From JBFHRE01 sp041591895 (GTDB lineage: Bacteria; Actinomycetota; Acidimicrobiia; Spongiisociales; ZC4RG35): 21,085 bases of DNA. This document shows positions 1-7,757 of the stretch, piece by piece. Below the pieces are notes generated by a model that ran no database searches, was not told the DNA's origin, and saw only the letters and a program-made list of their open reading frames with translations. The stretch is from contig JBFHRE010000031.1 of the NCBI GenBank assembly GCA_041591895.1, positions 1 through 21,085 of the forward strand, in the 5' to 3' direction. Numbering within the stretch: the first letter of the stretch is position 1; every line of letters begins with the position of its first letter. Both the position numbers and the translations under genes were made by a program.

Positions 1-1296
1 CGACTGGAAGCGGGCCCGCACTCGCTGCCGGTACTCGGCGACAGCGGCGAGCGGCAGACGAGCAAGCCCCTCCTCGGTGGCCGCCATCGCCACCGCTGGA
101 GCCACGGTCCACAGCACCCGGGAATCAAATGGCTTGGGGATGAGATAGTCGGGCCCAAACGACATCCTGTCGGCGCTGTAGGCCTTGAGAACCGACTCGG
201 GGACCTCCTGCCGTGCCAGTTCGGCGAGCGCCTTGGCGGCGGCGATCTTCATACCCTCGCTGACGCTGGTCGCCCGCACGTCGAGCGCACCCCGGAAAAT
301 GAACGGAAACCCCAGCACGTTGTTGACCTGGTTGGGGAAGTCGCTCCTGCCGGTGGCAACGATCGAGTCCGGCCGGGCCGCCTTTGCGTCGTCATACGCG
401 ATCTCAGGGTCGGGATTGGCGAGGGCGAACACAAGGGGGGACTCGGCCATCGACCGGACCATGTCTTTCGTCACTGTCCCGGCCACCGAGACCCCGACGA
501 AGGCGTCGGCCCCGACCAGTGCATCCGCCAGGGTCCGAGCCTCGGTCTCGGATACGAACTCCCGCTTGATCTCGGTGAGATCCTCACGGCCGGCGTGGAT
601 GACGCCCCGTGAGTCCACCATGAGGGTGTTCTCCGCCTTCACGCCGAGAGACTTGAAGAACCGCGCCGTGGCGATCCCGGCGGCCCCAGCACCCGAAAAC
701 ACGACCCGCACGGATCCGATGTCCTTGCCGATCACATCGAGAGCGTTGATGAATGCCGCCCCGGAGATGATCGCGGTTCCGTGCTGGTCGTCGTGGAACA
801 CCGGGATGTCCAACCGCGCTCGCAGGGTCTCCTCGATGTAGAAGCAGTCGGGGGCCCGGATGTCTTCGAGGTTGATCCCACCGACGGTCGGCTCCAGCAA
901 CTCACAGAACCGGATGACATCTTCGGGGTCCTCGGAGTCGATCTCGAGGTCGTAGACGTCGATGTCCGCGAAGCGCTTGAACAGGACTCCCTTTCCCTCC
1001 ATGACCGGCTTCCCGGCCATCGCGCCGATGTTCCCCAGGCCAAGCACAGCGGTGCCGTTCGACACGACCGCAACGAGGTTTCCCTTGTTGGTGTAGCGGA
1101 ACACAGCCGAAGGATCCTTGGCGATGGCACGACAGGGTTCCGCCACGCCGGGGGAATAGGCAAGACTCAGATCGGCCTGGGTCGCCGTCGGCTTGGTTGG
1201 TCGGACCTCGAGCTTTCCCGGTCGCCCTCGCTCGTGGTAGTCGAGCGCCTCACTGAACGTGGATCGGTCGGTCATCGTCTCCTCGATGTTTGCCAT
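1..1296 (-). CDS. Malic enzyme (malate dehydrogenase, oxaloacetate-decarboxylating), 3' end outside the window
   Basis: This enzyme oxidatively decarboxylates malate to pyruvate and CO2 while reducing NAD(P)+, linking the TCA cycle to pyruvate in the cytoplasm. The minus strand is open for 432 codons to the left edge with no stop. Visible family motifs in order are LAYSPGVAEPC, the catalytic tyrosine in FRYTNKGNLVAV, GTAVLGLGNIG, the metal-ligand region around RFADIDVYDLE, HDDQHGTA, the Rossmann stretch VVFSGAGAAGIATA, and GMKIAAAKALA near the end. Short bacterial malic enzymes are about 430-480 residues, so little is missing. The ATG at 1296 follows a TAGGGT box by 4 nt. A second in-frame ATG at 1275 follows GAGGAG by only 3 nt and could be the true start. 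Cofactor preference (NAD or NADP) cannot be read safely. It is divergent from the ECF sigma gene at 1351, with a 54-bp spacer. Confidence 0.93.
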   Translation of the reverse strand, partial: MANIEETMTDRSTFSEALDYHERGRPGKLEVRPTKPTATQADLSLAYSPGVAEPCRAIAKDPSAVFRYTNKGNLVAVVSNGTAVLGLGNIGAMAGKPVMEGKGVLFKRFADIDVYDLEIDSEDPEDVIRFCELLEPTVGGINLEDIRAPDCFYIEETLRARLDIPVFHDDQHGTAIISGAAFINALDVIGKDIGSVRVVFSGAGAAGIATARFFKSLGVKAENTLMVDSRGVIHAGREDLTEIKREFVSETEARTLADALVGADAFVGVSVAGTVTKDMVRSMAESPLVFALANPDPEIAYDDAKAARPDSIVATGRSDFPNQVNNVLGFPFIFRGALDVRATSVSEGMKIAAAKALAELARQEVPESVLKAYSADRMSFGPDYLIPKPFDSRVLWTVAPAVAMAATEEGLARLPLAAVAEYRQRVRARFQS

Positions 1297-1350
1297 GACG
1301 ACCCTACACAGTCTCAACTTTCGAATGTCCGGCGCCGATGGTGATGCGTC

Positions 1351-1899
1351 ATGGCCATCGGACTCTCTTTCCCCAGCGTCCTCGGAGCCGCACAGCACGG
1401 AGCGGAATGGGCGTGGCAGCAACTGTTCGACGACCTGGCTCCTGCGGTCAATGGCTACGCCATCAGTCGCGGTGTGCGAGACCATGAGGACCTCGTGTCG
1501 GAAGTGTTTGGGGAATTGGCCGAGCGGATCCGATCCTTCACCGGCAACGAGCAGGGCTTCCGATCCTGGACGTTCACAATCGCTCACAGCCGGATCGTGG
1601 ATCACCAGCGGCGTCAGAACCGGAACCCCGAAGTCGGGATTCCCGACGGCCTCGACATCCCGGGACACGACGATCCGGCCGACCTGCTGGAGCAGGTGCT
1701 CGATCCAGTGCTGGCCGCTGCCCTGACGAGACTCACCTCCGACCAGCGCGAGACGCTGATGCTTCGAATCGTCGCCGGCTTGACGCTCGAAGAGACCGCC
1801 GAGGTCACCGGTCGGAATGTCAACGCCGTGAAACAGATTCAGTTTCGGGCCCTCCAGACCCTGAGACGAGAAATCTCTCGAAAGGCCGTAACCAAATGA
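1351..1899 (+). CDS. ECF-type RNA polymerase sigma factor (module 1)
   Basis: This is a 182-residue cytoplasmic sigma-70 family protein of the extracytoplasmic-function class, which directs RNA polymerase to a small regulon. The region 2 core runs at about residues 20-88 (DHEDLVSEVFGELAERI, then the FRSWTFTIAHSRIVDHQRR -10 recognition helix). Region 4 runs at about 120-175 (LTSDQRETLMLRIVAGLTLEETAEV, then the NVNAVKQIQFRALQTLRR helix-turn-helix). There is no region 1 or 3. The start is ATG 1351; only a weak GGTGA precedes it, so the start is moderately sure. Its TGA overlaps the ATG of the next gene as ATGA at 1896-1899, which indicates translational coupling to its likely membrane partner. 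No ECF-type GGAAC/CGTC autoregulatory promoter is evident upstream. Confidence 0.9.
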   Translation: MAIGLSFPSVLGAAQHGAEWAWQQLFDDLAPAVNGYAISRGVRDHEDLVSEVFGELAERIRSFTGNEQGFRSWTFTIAHSRIVDHQRRQNRNPEVGIPDGLDIPGHDDPADLLEQVLDPVLAAALTRLTSDQRETLMLRIVAGLTLEETAEVTGRNVNAVKQIQFRALQTLRREISRKAVTK

Positions 1900-2621
1900 G
1901 CGACCCAGACGGTTACCTGGATGACATGAGCGAACATTCGACTGCCAACGAGTTCGAAGCCGCATTGGCCGGCGACCTCGACGCTCCGAGCGACCTGCTC
2001 GAGATCGTGGAGGGGTTCTCGTCCCTTTCGACACCACTCTCCGACCGGGCAAGCCTGGGGATCGTGAAGATGGCAGCCGGGATTTCGCTGGATCGAGCCG
2101 AGTCGGGCGCGTGGGCTGACGTCGAGGGCTCGGGGACCACCCGAGAAAGGAAACCCATGCTCAAGGGACTGCTGTCCGGTGCAATGCTGAAGATCCTGCT
2201 GGCGTCATCCGTGGCGCTCGCCGGAGTCGGCGGGGCCGCCGCCACCGGAAATCTGCCCGGACCTCTCCAGGACGGAGTCGACAAGTACTTCGGCGTCAGC
2301 GACGACTCCGACGACGACGAGATCTGGGAGGTCGAGATCGAGGTCGAGGCCGACGAAGACGAGGTCGAGGTCGAGATGGAAGTCGAGCACGACTCCGACG
2401 ACCGTGAGGGCTCGACCTGGGCCAATCGTCAGCACGACGACGATGAAGACGACCAGGGCGAGAACGAAGATCATGACTCCGACGACGAGAGCGACGACGA
2501 CTCCGACGACGAAGACGACGACGAGTCCGGCGACGAGTCCGACGACGAGAGCGACGACGAGTCCGACAACGAAGAGGGCGACGAGAGCGACGACGAAGAG
2601 GGCGACGAGTCCGACGACTGA
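1896..2621 (+). CDS. Putative membrane anti-sigma-type protein with long Asp/Glu/Ser acidic tail
   Basis: This 241-residue protein overlaps the sigma gene by ATGA. What can be seen: residues 1-85 are soluble and mildly acidic. One hydrophobic segment lies at about 90-117 (LLSGAMLKILLASSVALAGVG). It is followed by TGNLPGPLQDGVDKYFGV, a type of sequence I have seen just after the membrane span in actinobacterial proteins of this kind. Residues 136-241 are almost entirely D, E, S and G, with SDDE/SDDD repeats and alternating EVE motifs. No H-x3-C-x2-C zinc anti-sigma motif is present, so the anti-sigma role is inferred only from position, coupling and topology. The basic residues before the span (RERK at 83-86) suggest that the N-terminus is inside and the acidic tail outside, where it could bind Ca2+ or other cations. 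That function is a guess. A strong terminator follows at 2642. Confidence 0.8.
   Translation: MSDPDGYLDDMSEHSTANEFEAALAGDLDAPSDLLEIVEGFSSLSTPLSDRASLGIVKMAAGISLDRAESGAWADVEGSGTTRERKPMLKGLLSGAMLKILLASSVALAGVGGAAATGNLPGPLQDGVDKYFGVSDDSDDDEIWEVEIEVEADEDEVEVEMEVEHDSDDREGSTWANRQHDDDEDDQGENEDHDSDDESDDDSDDEDDDESGDESDDESDDESDNEEGDESDDEEGDESDD
2463..2620 (+). repeat. Degenerate GAC/GAG-rich low-complexity tract
   Basis: The DNA is built from short imperfect units such as GACGACGAGTCC and GACGACGAGAGC, encoding the SDD(D/E) tail of the preceding gene. Such tracts change length by slippage, so tail length probably varies between strains. Confidence 0.75.
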
Positions 2622-2641
2622 TCGATCGCCAAGATCCCCTC

Positions 2642-2681
2642 GAGATGGCGCCCCGACAAGGGGCGCCATCTCGTTTTGTTT
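2642..2681 (+). terminator. Rho-independent terminator of the sigma/acidic-tail operon
   Basis: A perfect 13-bp stem, GAGATGGCGCCCC (2642-2654) with its complement at 2660-2672, has a 5-nt loop GACAA. It is followed by GTTTTGTTT. It lies 20 nt after the stop at 2621. Confidence 0.92.
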
Positions 2682-2703
2682 AGTTTCTGTCGGGACGTAT
2701 AGA
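2676..2703 (+). promoter_or_regulatory. Candidate promoter for the second ECF operon
   Basis: TTGTTT at 2676-2681 is followed after 16 nt by TATAGA at 2698-2703. It lies directly behind the terminator of the preceding operon and in front of the next sigma gene. The -35 match is weak and partly shares the terminator T-run, so this is tentative. Confidence 0.3.
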
Positions 2704-2764
2704 CCCGGGACGACCGCCGGTGCGTCATAGGGTCATGAAGAACGATCCGATCCTGGAGAACTGG

Positions 2765-3268
2765 ATGAGCGACCCTCCGGCATTCGTCGTGCGGCAGAGC
2801 TTCGACCAGTTCTATCGCCTGAACTACCCGGCCGTCGTCGGCCTGGTGTTCTCCCTCAGCGGCAGTCGCACCGCCGCCGAAGATCTCGCTCAGGAAGCCT
2901 TCCTCAAGGCTCACCGGTCGTGGAGCGAGGTTTCAGAGCACCCCAACCCGGAAGGCTGGGTGCGGAAAGTCGCAATCAACATGTGCCGGTCGAATTTCCG
3001 GCGGCTGGGCGCCGAGACACGAGCTCTGGGCCGGCTGGCCGGGCTCAGGCACACACAGTTCCCGGACATCGAACCGGTCAACGACAAGTTCTGGGCCACC
3101 GTTCGGTCCCTGCCCCGCCGGCAGGCCGAGGTGGTGGCCTTGCATTACCTCGAGGACATGGCAGTGGCCGACGTGGCCCAAGTTCTCGGGATCGCCGAGT
3201 CGAGCGTCAAGAACTCCCTCGCCCAGGCCCGGGCGACGCTCGTCAAGAAGCTGGAGGTGGAGGCATGA
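2765..3268 (+). CDS. ECF-type RNA polymerase sigma factor (module 2)
   Basis: This is a 167-residue cytoplasmic ECF sigma factor. Region 2 lies at about residues 10-80 (FDQFYRLNYPAVVGLVFSL, then DLAQEAFLKAHRSW, then GWVRKVAINMCRSNFRR). Region 4 lies at about 105-162 (LPRRQAEVVALHYLEDMAVADVAQVLGI, then SSVKNSLAQARATL). ATG 2765 was chosen because GGAG stands 6 nt upstream. ATG 2735 (preceded by AGGG only 2 nt away) and GTG 2720 are in frame and would add 10 or 15 residues. The stop overlaps the next ATG as ATGA at 3265-3268, so sigma and partner are translationally coupled. Confidence 0.9.
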   Translation: MSDPPAFVVRQSFDQFYRLNYPAVVGLVFSLSGSRTAAEDLAQEAFLKAHRSWSEVSEHPNPEGWVRKVAINMCRSNFRRLGAETRALGRLAGLRHTQFPDIEPVNDKFWATVRSLPRRQAEVVALHYLEDMAVADVAQVLGIAESSVKNSLAQARATLVKKLEVEA

Positions 3269-5199
3269 AACTCGAAGATCTCGCCCGACAGTCGGCCGAC
3301 CAGGTTCGGATGGCCGCTGAATCGATGCCCGTCATCCCGATCGACCGGGTCCGTCGCAACCACCGGGTCGCGGTGTTGATTCCGGCCGGCGCCGTGGCCG
3401 TTGCCGGTTTCGCCTTTGTGGCCATCACAACCCTGACCGGGGAGCCGACGACGACCCTGCCGGTCGCCACCGATCCGACCACACCGGTCCCGACCACAGA
3501 GCCGAGTCCAGTCGATCCGGCGATTGTCTTGGAGCAGTACCCTCAGCCGACAACCAGCTACGACGTCGCTCTTCCGGACTGGATGTCACTGCCGACCTTC
3601 GGCGGTAACACCACCCACGCCGCCCCCTATGGCAGTGACCCGGGTCAGGTTGCACCGGTGGATGGTCCTGCCCAGTATCCGCCGCGAGCGGTCGCCTGGC
3701 TGGGCGATGGTCGGGTGGTGGCTGTGGACCCGGCCAATCAGAAGGTGGTTGTGATCGGTCCGGCAGACACGGGCTCGGCTGACTTCTGGGACGCAGGTGA
3801 CCTCACCCCTGTATCCGGTGCCGGCACCACAGATCGCGTCTTCATCGACGCCATCGACCAGGCAGGCCTGCATCACATGGTGGTACTGGACTCCAACGGA
3901 GCCGAGCTGAACCGGTTCGAGCTGGGTAGAACCTCACCCGACGGGCCGGCTACTACCGACGTGTGGGCCTCGGCAGACCACGTGTACTGGGTCTTGGGAG
4001 ATGCCGAAGGCGCCCTGACATGGAGCCCGGTCGCCGATCTGTCCGGTGCAGCCGTGAGCTACGCAGGCGGGGCGTCAGTCGGCCGGCCCGACGGCCTGGG
4101 AGGATTCGTCTGGCAGGGGTTCAACTCGCTGGTTCGGGCCTACCCGGACGGAACGACGATCGAATGGCGCCTGCCAGAGATCTTCATGGTCGAGGGTTTC
4201 CACTCGTACGAGGACGGGATCGTCGCTCTCCTGGCTTCGTTGCCGGCGGGAGAGACCCAGACCAGGCTCCTGGTGTCGATGCAGGCCGAGGGAACCATCC
4301 GATCGGCGGGCTATGACCCCATGGCGCAGGTGATCGGGTCCTTTCACACCGCATTCGTCGCTGGCAACCTCTGGAGCTCATTCCCGTCCGAAGCCACAAT
4401 GATCGTCCAGCAGGTGCCTTTGGACGGGGTCCGGCCGCTCTCGCTGCTCGGTCCGGTCGACATCGGCGACGCCGAGTTCTTGACCATGACCCAGTTCGGA
4501 GACCTCACCGACGACACCGGCAACCGGCTCGGACTCAACGGCGATTTCGCCGGCTCCTGGCGCCGGATGGCCTGGGATGGCGATCGCGGGGTGGTGTACA
4601 TCGATGGTTCCGGAGCCCTGAGGCACGCCACTCCGGAATCGGATGAGGTCATCGGGTACGTCGCCGATCCGTGGGTGGCCGAGATCCTGGCGGTTGCGGC
4701 GGGCGAGCCGACGCGCGTAGCCGTTTCGACCGGGGCGGGCGCCTGGTGGGTCAACCTCACGACGGGTGAGTTCATCGAGGCGACCGGCGAGCCGGTCGGT
4801 ACAGACAGCCCAGTCACCGCCCAAGGCGTAACCGCGACCATCGACGACTCGGCCATGCGGGCAGCCCCCCGCGGCGAAGCCGGGGAGCCTCTGGGAGACT
4901 TCGAACTCCCCTCGATCGTCTTCACCGATTCGACCACCGGAGAGGTGTTGAGCCGCCTCTATGTCGGGACGAAGGATCGGCCATTCCTCGTAATCCACGA
5001 CTTCGATGGCCGCCGGCTGATCGTCTCCCGCATCCCGAACGAGCCCGCCAATCCGCCGATGACGGCCTTCTTCGTCGACCTCGAGTGCCCGGATTGCACA
5101 CGGCGGATCGAGACCGGCGGCCCTCAGAGCTTCTCGCTGGTGGGGGTCTCGCTCCGGGAAGGCCCGTACGCCTGGGCCGAATTGGGGCTCCCGGAGTAG
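3265..5199 (+). CDS. Putative sigma-coupled membrane protein with large extracytoplasmic domain
   Basis: This 644-residue protein starts at ATG 3265, preceded by GGAGGTGGAGG and overlapping the sigma stop by ATGA. The same frame is open back to 2920, but that part lies inside the sigma gene and has no such support. A short N-terminus (1-34) is followed by one membrane span at about 35-56 (VAVLIPAGAVAVAGFAFVAI). Next come a Thr/Pro-rich linker (about 57-85) and about 560 outer residues. The outer part is rich in G/D/V/W and in segments like RAVAWLGDGRVVAVDPANQKVVVIG, which suggest a beta-propeller or another beta-rich sensor; the fold is not proven. CPDC near the C-terminus could form a disulfide. 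The N-terminus is too short for a classical zinc anti-sigma domain and lacks H-x3-C-x2-C. A role in holding or sensing for the sigma factor is inferred from coupling and topology. Confidence 0.82.
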   Translation: MKLEDLARQSADQVRMAAESMPVIPIDRVRRNHRVAVLIPAGAVAVAGFAFVAITTLTGEPTTTLPVATDPTTPVPTTEPSPVDPAIVLEQYPQPTTSYDVALPDWMSLPTFGGNTTHAAPYGSDPGQVAPVDGPAQYPPRAVAWLGDGRVVAVDPANQKVVVIGPADTGSADFWDAGDLTPVSGAGTTDRVFIDAIDQAGLHHMVVLDSNGAELNRFELGRTSPDGPATTDVWASADHVYWVLGDAEGALTWSPVADLSGAAVSYAGGASVGRPDGLGGFVWQGFNSLVRAYPDGTTIEWRLPEIFMVEGFHSYEDGIVALLASLPAGETQTRLLVSMQAEGTIRSAGYDPMAQVIGSFHTAFVAGNLWSSFPSEATMIVQQVPLDGVRPLSLLGPVDIGDAEFLTMTQFGDLTDDTGNRLGLNGDFAGSWRRMAWDGDRGVVYIDGSGALRHATPESDEVIGYVADPWVAEILAVAAGEPTRVAVSTGAGAWWVNLTTGEFIEATGEPVGTDSPVTAQGVTATIDDSAMRAAPRGEAGEPLGDFELPSIVFTDSTTGEVLSRLYVGTKDRPFLVIHDFDGRRLIVSRIPNEPANPPMTAFFVDLECPDCTRRIETGGPQSFSLVGVSLREGPYAWAELGLPE

Positions 5200-5220
5200 G
5201 GCACCACCCCAATTGACGTT

Positions 5221-5255
5221 CATCTCCCCCGGCATGCCAAACTCCGGGGGAGATG
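5221..5255. repeat. Perfect 12-bp inverted repeat covering a start codon
   Basis: CATCTCCCCCGG at 5221-5232 is perfectly complementary to CCGGGGGAGATG at 5244-5255, with an 11-nt loop. The right arm contains the GGGGGAG ribosome-binding sequence and the ATG (5253) of the next gene. No T-run follows on either strand, so a simple terminator is unlikely. It could be an operator or a hairpin that hides the start. Confidence 0.7.
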
Positions 5256-5555
5256 AGCGAGTCCAACGGTTTCGACGAGAGCGGATACAAGGTCCTAAAC
5301 GGGTGGCGGGTCGGGCACACCCCCGACGAGTCGACCACCCGTTCCGGACTTCTGGTGCCGGTGGGCACCAAGGACGGCGCCGACGCCCTGGCCCTGGTAG
5401 ACGTCAGAACCGGACAGCGATTCTGGGCGGTTCCAACCGGGGCGTGGCGGTTCATCTGGCCGGCCACCGGAAAGCCGGTGGTGGCGGTACGTGAATCACA
5501 GATAATCGCCGAGGAGGAGCTGGGCCACGTCGGATCAGAAGGTCAGTACCTCTGA
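5253..5555 (+). CDS. Small hypothetical protein
   Basis: This 100-residue soluble protein is not recognised. It has no signal peptide, membrane span or known motif. It contains the stretches GLLVPVGTKDGADALALVDVRTG and AWRFIWPATGKPVVAV, which look like a small beta-rich domain. ATG 5253 is preceded closely by GGGGGAG and lies inside a perfect 12-bp inverted repeat. CAAACT at 5238-5243 could be a -10 box giving a near-leaderless message. It sits 53 bp after the sigma-coupled membrane gene and 47 bp before hflX, both on the same strand. The reading frame could be spurious, but it fills the gap neatly and no competing ORF is better. Confidence 0.6.
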   Translation: MSESNGFDESGYKVLNGWRVGHTPDESTTRSGLLVPVGTKDGADALALVDVRTGQRFWAVPTGAWRFIWPATGKPVVAVRESQIIAEEELGHVGSEGQYL

Positions 5556-5590
5556 GCAGAAATCCCCGAGCCCTCAGCTCACACGCGAGG

Positions 5591-5596
5591 TAGCTT
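5591..5596 (+). promoter_or_regulatory. -10 box of hflX (leaderless pattern)
   Basis: TAGCTT ends exactly 6 nt before the GTG start at 5603, so transcription would begin at the start codon. No recognisable -35 element or Shine-Dalgarno sequence is present. Confidence 0.6.
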
Positions 5597-5602
5597 GACG
5601 TC

Positions 5603-6934
5603 GTGACCTCAGACCGCCCAATCCCCGGAGAACACCAGGCCCGCGGACGCCGCCGCTTGACCGCGACCGTCACCGACCTCGAGGTGAAGGTTCAGCGCGC
5701 ATTCCTGATCGGAGTCCAGGTCGCCCCGACCGATGCCGGAGACGCCGAGCGGTCGCTGGCGGAACTGGCACTCCTGACCGAGACTGCCGGATCTGAGCCT
5801 GTCGACATGGAGTTGGTGCGACGTCAGAGCCCGGACCCCGCCACCTTCATCGGCAGCGGCAAGGCCGACGAACTGGCCCGGCTGACCGATGCATTGGACA
5901 TCGACGTGGTCGTCTTCGACAACGACCTCTCACCTGCTCAGCAGCGCAACCTCCAGAAGCTCTTCGAGTGCGACGTGGTCGACCGCCAGGCACTCATCCT
6001 CGACATCTTCGCCCAGCACGCCCGGTCCCGTGAGGGCTCCCTCCAGGTGGAACTCGCCCTCCTCCAATACCGGCTGCCCCGCCTCCGTGGCAAGGGGAAG
6101 GTGCTCTCTCAGCAGGGCGCAGGCATCGGGACTCGAGGACCGGGCGAGACCAAGCTCGAAACCGACCGCCGGCGGATTCTGAGCCGGATCTCCAAACTCG
6201 AGAAGGAACTCACCGGACTGGCGAAGAACAGGGCAACCCAACGCAAGGCCCGCCGCAAGGCCGAGGTCCCCCAGGTCGCCCTCGTCGGCTACACCAACGC
6301 CGGAAAATCCACCCTGCTCAATTTGCTCACCGAAGCCGACGTTCTGGCCGAGAACCAGCTTTTCTCGACCCTCGATTCGACCGTTCGTCGTTGCCGGCTC
6401 CCCGATGGTCGGTTCATTCTGCTCTCCGACACGGTCGGATTCGTCCGGCGACTTCCCCACCAACTGGTCGAGGCGTTCCGGTCGACACTCGACGATGTCC
6501 AGGACGCCGACCTCCTGTTGCATCTCGTGGATGCGTCGGATCCGGACCCGCTCGGGCAGATCGTCGCGGTGCGCGAGGTCCTAGACGAGATCGGCGCAGA
6601 GGATGTGCCCGAGATTCTCGTGTTCAACAAGATCGACATCGCCGACGAGGTAGCCGTCAACCGGCTCGCCAACCTCCACCCCGATGCCCTGTTCATCTCG
6701 GCGCACAGCGGGGCCGGCATCGACGACCTCTTGAACCGGCTCTCGGAACGAGCGGACGCCGGCCGACGACTGGTTCAGCTCCGGGTGCCTTACGACCGTG
6801 GAGACATCATCGCCGCGGCGCATCGGTTGGGGGAGGTCCTGGTAGAGAAACACGATGACGCCTTCGCATCGTTGGATGTCCGGTTGGAACTGGATGACAT
6901 CGCCTACTTCGAGGACTTCCTCGCCACGGGCTGA
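5603..6934 (+). CDS. hflX: Ribosome-associated GTPase HflX
   Basis: HflX is a translational GTPase-like protein that binds the 50S subunit and, in characterised bacteria, splits or rescues stalled 70S ribosomes. The 443-residue length is normal for the family. The N-terminal HflX domain (about 30-180) contains PATFIGSGKADEL, FDNDLSPAQQRNL and GAGIGTRGPGETKLETDRR. A coiled linker follows at about 186-218. The G domain has P-loop GYTNAGKST at 229-237, DTVGF at 276-280, NKID at 342-345 and SAHSG as G5. The C-terminus is LELDDIAYFEDF. GTG 5603 was chosen because a TAGCTT -10 box lies 6 nt upstream. It is convergent with ppgK, with only 14 bp between the stops. Confidence 0.97.
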   Translation: MTSDRPIPGEHQARGRRRLTATVTDLEVKVQRAFLIGVQVAPTDAGDAERSLAELALLTETAGSEPVDMELVRRQSPDPATFIGSGKADELARLTDALDIDVVVFDNDLSPAQQRNLQKLFECDVVDRQALILDIFAQHARSREGSLQVELALLQYRLPRLRGKGKVLSQQGAGIGTRGPGETKLETDRRRILSRISKLEKELTGLAKNRATQRKARRKAEVPQVALVGYTNAGKSTLLNLLTEADVLAENQLFSTLDSTVRRCRLPDGRFILLSDTVGFVRRLPHQLVEAFRSTLDDVQDADLLLHLVDASDPDPLGQIVAVREVLDEIGAEDVPEILVFNKIDIADEVAVNRLANLHPDALFISAHSGAGIDDLLNRLSERADAGRRLVQLRVPYDRGDIIAAAHRLGEVLVEKHDDAFASLDVRLELDDIAYFEDFLATG

Positions 6935-6948
6935 CTGGCCGGACGCGA

Positions 6949-7686
6949 TCAGCTTCCGGACGCCGCCAGCGCAGCACCCACGATTCCGGCCTCGTTTCGG
7001 AGCGCGGCCGGCACCGTTTCCACCGGGACCGTCAGCAGCGAGCCGAACTTCTCGAACTTGCGCGAGATCCCACCACCGATGACGAACAGGTCGGGTGAGA
7101 ACAGTCGGTTCAGATGAAGCAGGTATTGGTCGACCCTCTCGGCCCATTCCGGATATGAGAGGCCCTCGTCTTCCTTCGCCTTCGACGCAGCCCAGTCCTC
7201 CACCGACTCGAATCCGGCCAGGTTGAGGTGCCCAAGCTCTGTGTTGGGCACGAGCGTGCCATCCACGAACATCGCAGAACCGATCCCGGTCCCGAAGGTG
7301 AGGATCATCACCACGCCTGATCGACCCCTTGCGACGCCGAATCGCATCTCCGCCAGCCCGGCAGCATCTGCGTCGTTGAGAACCGTGACCGGCAACCCCG
7401 TGGCATCGGCGAAAAGTGCCTGAGCGTCGGTCCCGATCCACGACTCGTCGACGTTGGCGGCGCTGAGCGTGACACCGCGCCGAACAATGGCAGGAAACGT
7501 GCAGCCGACCGGACCGGAGTATTCGAAGTGCGCCACCATCCCGGCGACCGCCTGAGCCACCGCAGCCGGAGTGGACGGCTGCGGGGTTGTGATCTTGAAC
7601 CGCTCCGCGACCACGTCACCGGTCGTGACGTCGACCAGGTTTCCTTTGATGCCTGAGCCGCCGATGTCGATACCGAGTACGGTCAT
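6949..7686 (-). CDS. ppgK: Polyphosphate glucokinase (ROK family)
   Basis: This cytoplasmic enzyme phosphorylates glucose to glucose-6-phosphate using polyphosphate, often also ATP; it is typical of actinobacteria. The 245-residue length matches the family. Motifs are the phosphate-binding GIDIGGSGIKG near the N-terminus, the catalytic aspartate in VLNDADAAG (D105), LTFGTGIGSAMF at 129-140, ELGHL at about 150 and VIGGGIS near the C-terminus. There is no ROK zinc-binding cysteine cluster, as expected for this subgroup. It is divergent from gnd with 71 bp between the starts, and its product feeds the pentose phosphate pathway in which gnd acts. ATG 7686 stands 6 nt after a TAATCT box, so it is probably leaderless. 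Confidence 0.94.
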   Translation of the reverse strand: MTVLGIDIGGSGIKGNLVDVTTGDVVAERFKITTPQPSTPAAVAQAVAGMVAHFEYSGPVGCTFPAIVRRGVTLSAANVDESWIGTDAQALFADATGLPVTVLNDADAAGLAEMRFGVARGRSGVVMILTFGTGIGSAMFVDGTLVPNTELGHLNLAGFESVEDWAASKAKEDEGLSYPEWAERVDQYLLHLNRLFSPDLFVIGGGISRKFEKFGSLLTVPVETVPAALRNEAGIVGAALAASGS

Positions 7687-7692
7687 CCGGCC

Positions 7693-7698
7693 AGATTA
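7693..7698 (-). promoter_or_regulatory. -10 box of ppgK (leaderless pattern)
   Basis: TAATCT on the minus strand is followed by 6 nt and then the ATG at 7686. No Shine-Dalgarno sequence is seen. It shares a 71-bp divergent region with the gnd promoter. Confidence 0.6.
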
Positions 7699-7745
7699 GA
7701 AGAGGTGACGGGAGCCGCGGTCGGAGGCAGACCGGCTCTCATGCC

Positions 7746-7751
7746 TATGCT
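7746..7751 (+). promoter_or_regulatory. -10 box of gnd (leaderless pattern)
   Basis: TATGCT is followed by 6 nt and then GTG 7758. The spacing is identical to hflX and ppgK, and no Shine-Dalgarno sequence is seen. Confidence 0.6.
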
Positions 7752-7757
7752 CGCCAC

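Noticed and set aside
2205..2669. Minus-strand Val/Leu-rich frame that looks like a membrane protein
   Set aside because: It is the complement of the GAC/GAG acidic-tail tract, so the apparent hydrophobicity is an artefact.
2920..3264. Upstream extension of the large membrane protein frame
   Set aside because: It overlaps the sigma gene in another frame; AGGTGGAGG and the ATGA overlap support ATG 3265.
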